Counted from the stretch's first letter, positions 1 through 6,423 are shown. The stretch: 13,330 nucleotides of DNA from Haloarculaceae archaeon (GCA_018609665.1 JAHENN010000080.1:1-13330), one strand, 5' to 3'. A program made the numbers and translations. The notes: generated by a model from the letters alone, not told the origin.

Positions 1-590
1 GCGACGACGACCAGCTGCCAGCCGGAGTCGACGACCCGGACCGTCCGGTCGGCGCCCGGCGGGTTCGTCGTGCCGGGCGTCGGGTTCACCCACGTGGGGA
101 TGTGGCGGGTCTCGGTCGTGCCCTGGGAGACGGCCGCCAGCCAGCCGTCGCCGACCTCGAGGTAGGTCTGGACGACCCCCTCCTGCGTCGAGAGGACTAG
201 CTTGCCGACGACGGAGAAGTACCGCTCCGAGACCGGGTAGAGGACGGCCGCGCTCTCGATGTTGAACAGGTCCATCCCGACGCCGGCGACGGCGTAGACG
301 GCGACGGCGACCCACGCCACGCGGACGCCGTACCAGCCGTAGCGGGCCCGCAGCCACGACGCCTCCCGCCGGGTGTCGGCGTAGAGCGCCGCGGCGGCCG
401 CAAGCGGGACGAAGACGTTGTGGAGGGCGGCGTTGGTCGCCCCTCGGACGACCAGGCTGAGGGCGGCGTCGAGGTCCGGGACGGCGGCGACGACCGCCAC
501 GAGCGCCAGCGACCGGCGGTCGAAGGCGGCCCCCAGCAGCGCGATTCCGAGCAGAACACCGACGGCGACCGTCACGAGCGTCGGCGGCAT
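1..590 (-). CDS. Membrane-bound metal-dependent hydrolase-like protein (YdjM/DUF457-like), C-terminus cut by window edge
   Basis: Translating the minus strand from ATG 588-590 gives 196 residues, open to the window edge, so the C-terminus is missing. The first ~35 residues are a hydrophobic helix running into a VPDLD motif (residues 37-41), followed by ALHNVF (H57) and two more hydrophobic stretches (about 58-70 and 88-106), then GMDLFN (D107). A PDLD motif, a downstream His and a later D in a membrane context fit the YdjM/DUF457 'inner-membrane metal-dependent hydrolase' family, though the usual HR/HS pair is weak here. Substrate is unknown. A TATA-like TTTATG lies on the minus strand at about 613-618, 23-28 bases before the start, supporting this ATG and a leaderless transcript. 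Family assignment is by motif memory and tentative. Confidence 0.7.
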   Translation of the reverse strand, partial: MPPTLVTVAVGVLLGIALLGAAFDRRSLALVAVVAAVPDLDAALSLVVRGATNAALHNVFVPLAAAAALYADTRREASWLRARYGWYGVRVAWVAVAVYAVAGVGMDLFNIESAAVLYPVSERYFSVVGKLVLSTQEGVVQTYLEVGDGWLAAVSQGTTETRHIPTWVNPTPGTTNPPGADRTVRVVDSGWQLVVV

Positions 591-610
591 TGCCGGAGCG
601 ACGACCGGCG

Positions 611-620
611 GAGACATAAA
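611..620 (-). promoter_or_regulatory. TATA-like element for the truncated membrane hydrolase gene
   Basis: The minus strand reads GCGTTTATGTC here, about 25 bases before the ATG at 590. It lies in the 46-base gap just downstream of the XRE regulator stop, suggesting the hydrolase gene has its own promoter and is not only transcribed by read-through. Confidence 0.45.
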
Positions 621-636
621 CGCGCCGCCGGGCCGG

Positions 637-828
637 TCACTCCGGGGTGAAGATGTCCTCGATGCGGCAGCCGAAGTGCTCCGCCAGCGCGAAGGCCAGC
701 TCCAGGGAGGGGTCGTACCGCTCCCGCTCGATGGCGTTGATGGTCTGCCGCGTCACGTCGACGGCGGCCGCCAGCTCCGCCTGGCTCAGCTCCGCGGCCT
801 CGCGCCGCTCCCGCAGGTCGTTGTTCAT
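637..828 (-). CDS. Small XRE/Cro-CI family HTH regulator (63 aa)
   Basis: A minimal DNA-binding protein made almost only of one Cro/CI helix-turn-helix. The helix 2-turn-helix 3 region is LSQAELAAAVDVTRQTINAI (about residues 15-34), followed by ERERYDPSLELAFALAEHF and the terminal IEDIFTPE typical of the short YgzD/YozG-type regulators. The ATG at 826-828 overlaps the stop of the upstream membrane protein gene as ATGA, so the two are translationally coupled; a longer in-frame start at 912 would read back-frame sequence inside that gene and was not used. Last gene of a three-gene operon with two DUF2178-like membrane proteins. By analogy with similar pairings it probably regulates its own operon, and palindromes ahead of the operon are candidate binding sites. 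Regulatory role is inferred. Confidence 0.9.
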   Translation of the reverse strand: MNNDLRERREAAELSQAELAAAVDVTRQTINAIERERYDPSLELAFALAEHFGCRIEDIFTPE

Positions 829-1220
829 CGCCCGTAGTAGGCGACGGCAACCCCGAAGACCGCGTAGAGCCCGGCGGTCGCGAACGCGACCGCGCTGCTG
901 GCCGGCCCCCACGCGAAGTACTCGGTCGTCGACAGCGCGACCAGCGACGGGTAGACCAGCGCCGACAGCCAGCCGAACAGCGTCAGCGTGGCCGCGCTGG
1001 CCCGTCCCATCACCTCGTCATCCCGCTCGTCGAACAGCGTCGCGTCGGTGACCGCCGGCAGGGCGAACACCGACCCGAGCGCGACGGCGTAGAGGCCGAT
1101 TCCGACGAACGGCCGCTGGAGGGCCGTCCCGGCGGCCAGCGCGACGGCGGCCAGCAGGCTCAGTCCGGCGGTTGCGCGTCTGTACGTCCCGGGGTCGAAC
1201 TGTGTGGGTGTCGCGTTCAT
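825..1220 (-). CDS. DUF2178-like four-helix membrane protein (131 aa)
   Basis: Four predicted membrane helices (about residues 18-34, 38-54, 79-96, 108-129) with a charged loop between helices 2 and 3 reading TLFDERDDEVMGRASAATL (61-79). The DERxxEV...A..T loop is characteristic of DUF2178 proteins, which are often encoded beside a small XRE regulator. No enzymatic residues or signal peptide are evident; molecular function is unknown. It starts at the ATG 1218-1220, 20 bases after the stop of a second protein with the same plan, and overlaps the downstream regulator start by ATGA. The second copy upstream has the same helix-loop-helix layout, so the pair looks like an old tandem duplication. 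Membrane location is inferred from hydrophobicity. Confidence 0.88.
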   Translation of the reverse strand: MNATPTQFDPGTYRRATAGLSLLAAVALAAGTALQRPFVGIGLYAVALGSVFALPAVTDATLFDERDDEVMGRASAATLTLFGWLSALVYPSLVALSTTEYFAWGPASSAVAFATAGLYAVFGVAVAYYGR

Positions 1221-1240
1221 GGGTCCGTATCGGATTTCGC

Positions 1241-1651
1241 TCAGGAGCGCAGACGGACGGCGGCGTAGACCAGTCCGTAGACGCCGAACACGGCGGCGTA
1301 CCCGAAGAGCGCGCCCTCGACGAGCGTCGGTATCGCGTATCCGGCCGCCTCGAGGGCGGGCGTCGCGGGCGCGACGAGTATCAGGGCGGCGCCGACGACG
1401 CCCAGCGTCCGCGTCGCCGTCCTGGCTTCCATTTCCTCGTGGCGTTCGTCGTACAGCGTCACCGGACTTCCCTTCCAGACGGCGAGAAAGCCCAGGAAGC
1501 CGGCCCAGTAGACGCCGAGTGCGACGACCGGCGCCCCGGCCCGGAGGCCGGCGATGTGGCCGACGATACCGGCGGCGAGGAGGCCGTACATCGCGACGCG
1601 GTGGCGGCGTCCCGAGGGCCGATGCGTCCGTCCGTGCGTGTTCTCCGGCAT
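1241..1651 (-). CDS. DUF2178-like four-helix membrane protein, first gene of operon (136 aa)
   Basis: Paralogue of the next gene in the operon. It has a basic N-terminal tail (residues 1-18, rich in R and H), four hydrophobic segments (about 19-36, 40-59, 82-100, 112-134) and the same loop position occupied by TLYDERHEEMEARTATRTL (65-83). Conserved DER-x-x-E in the loop links the two proteins despite low identity elsewhere. The start at 1649-1651 is favoured because a CTTTAC element lies 28-33 bases upstream, at TATA distance; Met21 is a less likely alternative start. It heads an operon with a second membrane protein and an XRE regulator, and lies divergent from a larger XRE-type regulator gene. 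Function unknown; regulation through the promoter palindromes is likely. Confidence 0.87.
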   Translation of the reverse strand: MPENTHGRTHRPSGRRHRVAMYGLLAAGIVGHIAGLRAGAPVVALGVYWAGFLGFLAVWKGSPVTLYDERHEEMEARTATRTLGVVGAALILVAPATPALEAAGYAIPTLVEGALFGYAAVFGVYGLVYAAVRLRS

Positions 1652-1662
1652 GGTTGGTTCCC

Positions 1663-1711
1663 GTAAAGGAGGCTTGTCGTAAAGCTTCCTTTACAGTAAA
1701 GTCTACTTTAC
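1663..1711. promoter_or_regulatory. Triple operator-like array GTAAAG-N4-CTTTAC overlapping the DUF2178-XRE operon promoter
   Basis: Three 16-bp units lie almost end to end: 1663-1678 (left half GTAAAG, degenerate right half CTTGTC), 1679-1694 (GTAAAG-CTTC-CTTTAC) and 1696-1711 (GTAAAG-TCTA-CTTTAC). Five perfect GTAAAG/CTTTAC half-sites occur within 49 bases of otherwise GC-rich DNA. The 1679-1684 half-site, read on the minus strand, sits 28-33 bases before the ATG at 1651 and could double as the TATA box. The pattern suits cooperative binding by dimers of an XRE repressor, most simply the 63-aa product of the same operon. The palindromes are seen directly; the binding protein is inferred. 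Confidence 0.75.
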
Positions 1712-1784
1712 ACAGCCACTTCAATCCCCGGGTCGCCTCGTTCCCCGAGCGGAGGCTTATGACGGCGGCCCCCCATCGGGCCGT

Positions 1785-2489
1785 ATGCGCGACCCACGGG
1801 CGGAGTTGGCGGAGCGGATCGCCGGGGAGGTGGCGCTGTCGGAGGAGCCGGGGGCGACGCTGCGGAAGTGGCGCGAGGAGTTCGACGTCACCCAGACGCG
1901 GCTGGCCGAGGAGCTGGACGTCTCGTCGTCGGTCGTCTCCGACTACGAGAGCGGCCGCCGGGAGAATCCGGGGATACGCGTGGTCAGCCGCGTCGTCGAG
2001 GCGCTTTTGACCGTCGACGAGCGCCGCGGCGGCGACCGGGTCCGCCAGCACGCCCGCGTCCTGTCGGCCGGCTTCGACAGCGACGTCGTCCACGACCTCC
2101 GGGAGTACGAGACGACCGTCCCGCTGCGGCGGTTCCGCCGCGCCGTCGACGCCGAGCCGGTCGTCGCCGGGCGGGCCGACGACATCGCCGGCCACACCGT
2201 CATCAACAGCGTCGAGGCTATCAAGCGGCTCTCCAGCGAGGAGTTCTACCGCCTGTACGGCCAGTCGACCAACCGGGCGCTCGTGTTCACGAACGTCACC
2301 CGCGGGGAGTCGCCGCTGGTGGCGCTGCGGGTCGTCACCCCGACGCCGTCGGCGGTCGTGCTGCACGGTCTCACGCCCGACGACCTCTGGGAGCACGCCC
2401 CGGCGCTGGCCCGGGCCGACGGCGTCGCGCTGGCGACGACGACGCTGCCGCTGGAGGAACTGCTGGAGGCACTCCGCGGGGTGCCGTGA
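1785..2489 (+). CDS. XRE-type transcriptional regulator, COG1709-like (234 aa)
   Basis: The N-terminal third carries a Cro/CI HTH (about residues 26-75) with VTQTRLAEELDVSSSVVSDY at its core and ESGRRENPG after the recognition helix. The remaining ~130 residues form a mixed alpha/beta domain with ANRALVF-like and PSAVVLHGL segments, which I recall from a widespread archaeal regulator family (COG1709) of about this length. Ligand and targets are unknown. A TATA-like CTTATG lies near 1755-1760, 25-30 bases before this ATG, supporting the start; an ATG at 1759 is out of frame. It is divergent from the DUF2178-XRE operon, so the two promoters share the 133-base gap that contains the GTAAAG palindromes and this protein is a second candidate to bind them. 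Confidence 0.82.
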   Translation: MRDPRAELAERIAGEVALSEEPGATLRKWREEFDVTQTRLAEELDVSSSVVSDYESGRRENPGIRVVSRVVEALLTVDERRGGDRVRQHARVLSAGFDSDVVHDLREYETTVPLRRFRRAVDAEPVVAGRADDIAGHTVINSVEAIKRLSSEEFYRLYGQSTNRALVFTNVTRGESPLVALRVVTPTPSAVVLHGLTPDDLWEHAPALARADGVALATTTLPLEELLEALRGVP

Positions 2490-2636
2490 GCGCCGGGGGT
2501 CGACCCGCCGGACCGGCACCGCGTCGCCTCGTCCGGACCCCGGAACGGGGAGTCCACCCGTCGACATGACCGCCGCCGTGCTGCCGCCGCCGGAGGTCCA
2601 GACCACTGATTAGCCGTAGCGTCGCGGAACGGACGG

Positions 2637-2651
2637 CAAAATTTAATTTCG
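2637..2651 (+). promoter_or_regulatory. TATA-box region of the frameshifted lipoprotein gene
   Basis: An A/T-rich run (AAAATTTAATTTCG) stands out in GC-rich DNA about 18-31 bases before the ATG at 2668, exactly where an archaeal TATA box for a leaderless transcript should be. It indicates the promoter of the damaged gene is still intact. The rest of the 178-base gap from 2490 to 2667 holds no gene that I can see. Confidence 0.6.
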
Positions 2652-2667
2652 AATACGACGGAATCTG

Positions 2668-3258
2668 ATGCACGGATCGGCGAACGTATCTCGGAACTCT
2701 CGCGGGCGGTGCTGCCACGGGTCTCACCGGTTGTACGGCACTCGGCAGCGAGACCGCGCTGACCGTGAGCGAAGACAAGGACGGACGGGGTACGGACCTC
2801 CGCTTCTCGGACGGGGACGGCGACGTTCTGGGCGTGGTGTTCATGCACGGCTTCCGGACCGGCGACCCCCGGTACCACTTCCCGATCAGGATCCGTGCCA
2901 CCAGCGGTCGGATGTTCGGATCTCCTCGCTCGCGTACTCGTTCCGTTTGCCGCCCCACTCCGGCGGCTTCAGTCCGGCCGGCATCTCCCTGAACGAGGAC
3001 GACCACGCGCACCTGGCCGACATTCGCCGGACGTCCGAGGACCCGTCGACGACCGTCATCGAACTGTCCGACCTCGGAGACGATTACGGGGACGGGACCG
3101 TCGGACTCAGAATACTCGCCGCCGACGACGACCGCCAGCCGCAGGACCTCTGGATGCGCGTCGAGTCCACCCTGGAGCCGGACGGACCGTCGGGCGAGGA
3201 GTACTTCGCCAGGGGAGAGACGACGCTGGCGCTTCCCGAAGCTGCCGACGGGGAGTAG
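2668..3258 (+). pseudogene. Tat lipoprotein gene disrupted by two compensating frameshifts
   Basis: A continuous 196-codon frame runs from ATG 2668 to TAG 3258, but its middle (about 2675-2907) is arginine/proline-rich back-frame sequence. Read in the adjacent frame from 2675, the middle becomes DRRTYLGTLAGGAATGLTGC: a twin-arginine signal ending in an LTGC lipobox, followed by an acidic mature domain with VVFMHGFRTGDPRYHFPIRI. After about 2905-2912 the sensible protein returns to the first frame (DVRISSLAYSFRLPP to ALPEAADGE). One extra base at 2674/2675 and one missing base near 2908 would explain it; repaired, the protein would begin MHDRRTYLG and be ~196 aa with a beta-rich extracellular domain anchored by the Cys. 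No family is recognised. A GTG at 2765 could start a signal-less fragment. Assembly or sequencing error is possible. Confidence 0.7.
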
Positions 3259-3266
3259 CCGAGCGG

Positions 3267-3638
3267 TTACTCGTCGACGAGAACGGCGTTGACCTGGCCG
3301 TCCTGGCCGGGGCGGGAGGTGACGCGGGCACGGCCGACCGACGTCTCGACGACGGCGCCCTTCGTGATGATGTTCCGCCGGACGTAGTTGGGGTCCGAGG
3401 GGTTCTCGACGACGTCCTCGATTTCGGCGCGCTCGACGCCGTCGTCGGTGGCGACGCTGGCGACGCTGCGGGCGACCGCCCGCACCTTCGCGGTGCCGCC
3501 GCGGGTCTCGACGACCTTCAGTTTCTCCTCGCCGAGGGTCGTCTCGGTCGGCGCCGACCCCTGCTCGTGTTTCTGCTTCTTCCGGACGGACCGGCGCCGG
3601 CCGCCGGTGCGCTTCTTCTCCGAGCGGGCGTGATTCAT
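3267..3638 (-). CDS. rps8e: 30S ribosomal protein S8e
   Basis: The 123-aa product is a clear archaeal/eukaryotic S8e, a structural protein of the small ribosomal subunit. It has the basic N-terminus with KKRTGGRRRSVRKKQKHE (residues 8-25), the PTETTLGE strand, and the hallmark C-terminal block NPNYVRR-type SDPNYVRRNIITKGAVVETS (81-100) and RARVTSRPGQDGQVNAVLVDE to the end. Length matches the haloarchaeal family. ATG 3636-3638 was chosen because residues upstream of it are back-frame sequence and MNHARSEKKRTGGR aligns with the usual S8e N-terminus. The gene stands alone, convergent with the broken lipoprotein gene (8 bases between stops) and divergent from the cupin gene with an 81-base shared promoter region. 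Confidence 0.97.
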   Translation of the reverse strand: MNHARSEKKRTGGRRRSVRKKQKHEQGSAPTETTLGEEKLKVVETRGGTAKVRAVARSVASVATDDGVERAEIEDVVENPSDPNYVRRNIITKGAVVETSVGRARVTSRPGQDGQVNAVLVDE

Positions 3639-3719
3639 ACCGTCACGAAGCCCTGCCGCGCACTTCAACTCCGTGGTTCGCGGCGGGAGGTTCTTTGGGG
3701 CCGGCGCCCACGTCCGGAT

Positions 3720-4031
3720 ATGCTCGACGAACTCCCGGACGTCGACCCCGACGAGGGCGAGGTCGAGACCGCCGAACTGGTCGTCGACGACGACGTGCTC
3801 GTCAAGCTGTTCGCGCTCGGCCCCGGCGGCGCCTTCGACCCGCACGTCCACGACGAGGCGACGAACGTCTTCCACCTGCTGGAGGGCGACCTCGTCGTCA
3901 CGCAGGACGGCCGCGAGGAGACCGTCTCGGCGCCCGCCGTCGTCCACAACGCCCCCGGCGTCGAACACGGCGCGGTAAACGACGGCGACGGGCGGGCGCT
4001 GCTGACGGCGAGTCTCTGCCCGCTGCCGTAG
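3720..4031 (+). CDS. Small single-domain cupin protein (103 aa)
   Basis: A one-domain cupin beta-barrel. Motif 1 is PGGAFDPHVHDEATNVFHLLEG (given in part: H42 and H44 with N49 in the position often held by Glu), and motif 2 is APGVEHGAVN with H83 and N87. The HxH and later His are consistent with binding one divalent metal. Small free-standing cupins of this kind have no predictable substrate; roles range from sugar and polyketide chemistry to stress. The start is ATG 3720-3722, with a weak T-rich TTCTTT about 30 bases upstream. It diverges from rps8e. The N-terminus (residues 5-26) is very acidic, as expected of a cytoplasmic haloarchaeal protein. Confidence 0.87.
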   Translation: MLDELPDVDPDEGEVETAELVVDDDVLVKLFALGPGGAFDPHVHDEATNVFHLLEGDLVVTQDGREETVSAPAVVHNAPGVEHGAVNDGDGRALLTASLCPLP

Positions 4032-4135
4032 GTGGGCCGTCGGCGTTTCTGTTCGGCGGTGTCCTGCGAAACGGCCGTCAGAAAGAGCGTGCGTATCGAG
4101 CGATTCAGGAGTCTACTCTGACCCCGACACAAACA

Positions 4136-4234
4136 CCTCAAAGGCCCTCGGTCGTTCAGTCCGGCAGGGCGATGACTGGTCACCCGGCCGTTCCCGGTGG
4201 ACCGAAAGGGCGAGCGCCGCGAGGGCTTTCGAGG
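4136..4234. repeat. Long imperfect inverted repeat in the 4032-4290 intergenic region
   Basis: The 259 bases between the cupin gene and moaB hold no credible gene. Within them CCTCAAAGGCCCTCG (4136-4150) pairs with CGAGGGCTTTCGAGG (4220-4234): 13 Watson-Crick pairs, one G-U and one mismatch, enclosing about 69 bases. It could be a structured RNA, a degenerate intergenic repeat, or the trace of a decayed element. No tRNA cloverleaf or convincing C/D-box pair was found, and no clear promoter precedes it. Confidence 0.45.
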
Positions 4235-4290
4235 CGGTGATGTCGAGTCGGTAGCAGTCATCACGACCCGTCAGATACCCTCCCTAACGC

Positions 4291-4911
4291 CTACTCATCG
4301 GACTCCTCGCGCCGCGCCAGCCCGGCGAGGTGCGGCGCCTCGGCGACGATGAGCTCCTCGGCCCCCAGTCGGGCGGCGTTCTCGCTGCCGGGCAGACAGA
4401 AGGCGGGTACGCCGTCGACGATACCCGCCGCCGCCCGCGTACCGACCACCTTCGTCCCGATCTCCTCGTAGGAGAGCGTCCGGAACAGCTCGCCGAAGCC
4501 GGGCAGGCGCTTGTCGAACAGCGGCTCGACGGCCTCGACGGTCACGTCGTCCGGCGTCACGCCCGTGCCGCCGGTCGTGACGACGCAGTCGGTGTCCGCG
4601 CGGTCGACGAGCCGATCGACGGCGTCCTGGACGCCGTCGTAGTCGTCCCGGACCAGCTCCCGGACCGCCACCTCGTGGCCCGCCTCCGCGACTGCGCCGG
4701 CGATGGCGTCGCCGGCGGGGTCGTCGTCGAGGCTCCGGCTCGAGGAGACCGTCACCACCGCGACGCCCAGCTCCGAGAGGTCGTGGTGGTGGTGGTCGTG
4801 GTTGTGACCGTCGCCGTCGCCGTGGTCGTGGTCGTCGTTGTCGTTGTCGTGGGTGTGGCCGTGATCCTGTCCCTCGCCGTGCCCGTCCCCGTCGTCGCCG
4901 TGTTCGCTCAT
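4291..4911 (-). CDS. moaB: MoaB/MogA-family molybdopterin-binding protein with His/Asp-rich N-terminal tail
   Basis: Residues 47-200 form a MoCF-biosynthesis (MoaB/Mog) domain, which adenylylates or binds molybdopterin during molybdenum/tungsten cofactor synthesis. Diagnostic parts are VAVVTVSSSRSLDDDPAGD (50-68), TTGGTGVTPDDVT (112-124), LPGFGELFRTLSYEEIGTK (136-154) and CLPGSENA (172-179). Before it lies a 44-residue tail with 13 His and 13 Asp spread between H4 and D44, ending HHHHD; this is absent from bacterial MoaB and may bind metal, though I believe tails of this sort occur in some other haloarchaea. ATG 4909-4911 is the only in-frame Met before the domain, and a CTTTAGC element sits 25-31 bases upstream. 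It is divergent from the MDR oxidoreductase gene (92-base gap). Which reaction (Mog-like or MoaB-like) cannot be told from sequence. Confidence 0.9.
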   Translation of the reverse strand: MSEHGDDGDGHGEGQDHGHTHDNDNDDHDHGDGDGHNHDHHHHDLSELGVAVVTVSSSRSLDDDPAGDAIAGAVAEAGHEVAVRELVRDDYDGVQDAVDRLVDRADTDCVVTTGGTGVTPDDVTVEAVEPLFDKRLPGFGELFRTLSYEEIGTKVVGTRAAAGIVDGVPAFCLPGSENAARLGAEELIVAEAPHLAGLARREESDE

Positions 4912-5003
4912 ATCCGGTCCACCGGCGTGCGACCGCTAAAGCCCATCGCTGCCGTAGGGCCGGCTCCGCTACTGTTTTGCCTCCCGCGGCCCGACGTCCG
5001 GGC

Positions 5004-6053
5004 ATGAAGGCGGTCTTCTACGAGGAACACGGCTCGACGGACGTCCTGGAGTACGGCGAGTTCCCGGACCCCGAGGTCGACGACGACGAGGTGCTGGTCG
5101 AGGTGAAGGCCGGCGGGATGAACCACCTCGACGTCTGGACGCGGAAGGGGATGCCGAGCCCCGAGGAGCTGCCGCACGTCCAGGGCAGCGACGCCGCCGG
5201 TGTCGTGAGCGAGGTCGGCGCCGACGTCTCCCGGTTCGAGCCCGGCGACCGGGTCGTCGTCGACCCCGGCGTTTACTGCGGGGAGTGTGAGTTCTGCCGG
5301 AAGGGCGAGCAGTCGCTGTGCGTCGACTACCGGATGATGGGCGAGCACGTCCGCGGCGTCCACGGCGAGCTGGCGGGCGTCCCGGCGTCGAACCTGCTGC
5401 ACCTGCCGGAGACGGTCGACTTCGTGACGGCCGCCTCGGCGCCGCTGGTGTTCCAGACCGCCTGGCGGATGCTGACCACGCGCGCCGACATCGACCAGTC
5501 CGACAGCGTGCTCGTGCTGGGGGCGTCGGGCGGCGTCGGCCACGCCTGCGTCCAGATCGCCGCCAACGAGGGGTGTGAGGTGTGGGCCACCGCCTCCAGC
5601 GAGGCGAAACTGGAGTACGCCGAGGAGTGCGGCGCCGACCACCTCGTCGACTACACCGAGCGGGACTTCGCCGAGGCCGTCAAGAGCGAGACCGACGGCC
5701 GCGGCGTCGACGTCGTCGTCGACCACGTCGGCGAGGCCACCTGGGACGACTCGCTTTCGGCCGCCGCCCGCGGCGGGACGGTCGTCACCTGCGGCGCCAC
5801 CTCCGGAATATCGCCGGAGACGAACATCCCGAAGGTGTTCTGGAAGCAGCTCGACATCCTCGGGTCGACGATGGGGACGCCCGGGGAGATGGACGAGGTG
5901 ATGGCGAAGGTGTTCGACGGGACCTTCGAGCCTCGCGTGCGGGAGGTGCTGCCGATGAGCGAGGCGGCCCGCGCCCACGAGATGCTCGAGAACCGCGAGG
6001 GGTTCGGCTCCGTCGTCGTCGTCCCCGACGCCGAGTACGACGACGACCGGTGA
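5004..6053 (+). CDS. Zinc-lobe medium-chain (MDR) alcohol dehydrogenase / quinone oxidoreductase family protein
   Basis: The 349-aa protein has the two-domain MDR fold. The N-terminal GroES-like domain carries the structural-zinc lobe C92-x2-C95-x2-C98-x7-C106. The catalytic zinc ligands of classical ADHs appear missing: the Cys position reads GGMNHLDVW (N40) and the GHE motif reads QGSDAAG (S62). The Rossmann domain begins VLVLGASGGVGHACVQIA (169-186), the AxxGVG form common in NAD(P)H-dependent quinone reductase-like enzymes. It is therefore likely an NAD(P)H-dependent oxidoreductase using only a structural zinc; substrate unknown. Start ATG 5004 is preferred over an in-frame ATG at 4977 because MKAVFYEEHG is the usual family N-terminus and a TGTTTTG lies 25-33 bases upstream. 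A small membrane protein gene follows after 4 bases. Confidence 0.9.
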   Translation: MKAVFYEEHGSTDVLEYGEFPDPEVDDDEVLVEVKAGGMNHLDVWTRKGMPSPEELPHVQGSDAAGVVSEVGADVSRFEPGDRVVVDPGVYCGECEFCRKGEQSLCVDYRMMGEHVRGVHGELAGVPASNLLHLPETVDFVTAASAPLVFQTAWRMLTTRADIDQSDSVLVLGASGGVGHACVQIAANEGCEVWATASSEAKLEYAEECGADHLVDYTERDFAEAVKSETDGRGVDVVVDHVGEATWDDSLSAAARGGTVVTCGATSGISPETNIPKVFWKQLDILGSTMGTPGEMDEVMAKVFDGTFEPRVREVLPMSEAARAHEMLENREGFGSVVVVPDAEYDDDR

Positions 6054-6057
6054 CCCG

Positions 6058-6366
6058 ATGTCCGACGGCTACTCCCGCGCCGAGGGAACGGACGACGAGA
6101 CGACCGCGGCGGCCGCCGACGAAACGACCGCCGCAACGGGCGACAACGCAGCCCACCAGACCGCCAACCGCGAGTTCGACTACCGTGGGTGGACCCTCGT
6201 CGTCGCCCTCTTGATCTCCCTCGTCGCCATCCCGGCCGTCATCTACCTCTACCCCCGCGTCGGCCCGAGTTTCGGGCTCACCTTCTACGACACCTACCTC
6301 GCGCTGCCGATGGTCCCCGCGGTCGTCCTCGGCATCCTCGCGGTGTGGGCGACGACCCGGCCCTGA
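6058..6366 (+). CDS. Small two-helix membrane protein (102 aa)
   Basis: An unfamiliar protein with a disordered, Thr/Ala/Asp-rich N-terminal half (residues 1-40) and two hydrophobic helices: WTLVVALLISLVAIPAVIYL (about 45-64) and a second near 78-99, separated by a loop containing PRVGPSFGLTFYDTYL. The layout resembles many haloarchaeal hypothetical membrane proteins of about 100 aa. It starts four bases after the oxidoreductase stop, so it is almost certainly cotranscribed with it; whether they act together is not shown. It ends convergently with the small HTH-like gene, 57 bases away. Function unknown. Confidence 0.78.
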   Translation: MSDGYSRAEGTDDETTAAAADETTAATGDNAAHQTANREFDYRGWTLVVALLISLVAIPAVIYLYPRVGPSFGLTFYDTYLALPMVPAVVLGILAVWATTRP

Positions 6367-6423
6367 CGCTGCACAGCGTCGTATCGTCGACGGCAGGACC
6401 GACCGCGAAGGACGGCCGTCCGG

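Noticed and set aside
1759..1784. Earlier ATG for the 234-aa regulator
   Set aside because: It is out of frame with the HTH and lies inside the TATA-distance region; ATG 1785 fits the promoter.
825..2606. A 593-codon open frame on the minus strand joining several gene regions
   Set aside because: Only its final 131 codons are a sensible membrane protein; the rest is Arg/Pro-rich and antisense to the 234-aa regulator. GC-rich DNA makes such frames common.
3639..3968. N-terminal extension of rps8e into the cupin gene region
   Set aside because: The extra residues are antisense to the cupin; S8e normally begins at the ATG chosen.
4136..4234. tRNA or C/D-box RNA in the cupin-moaB gap
   Set aside because: GATGA and CTGA-like words occur on both strands, but not at C/D-box spacing, and no cloverleaf or T-loop could be formed.
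4780..4866. Repetitive GTGGTG/GTCGTC-like tract that could be a tandem repeat or CRISPR-like element
   Set aside because: It is explained by His and Asp codons of the MoaB tail; there are no regular repeat-spacer units.
4908..5978. 356-codon antisense frame opposite the MDR oxidoreductase
   Set aside because: Shadow of a well-supported gene with conserved zinc cysteines and Rossmann motif.
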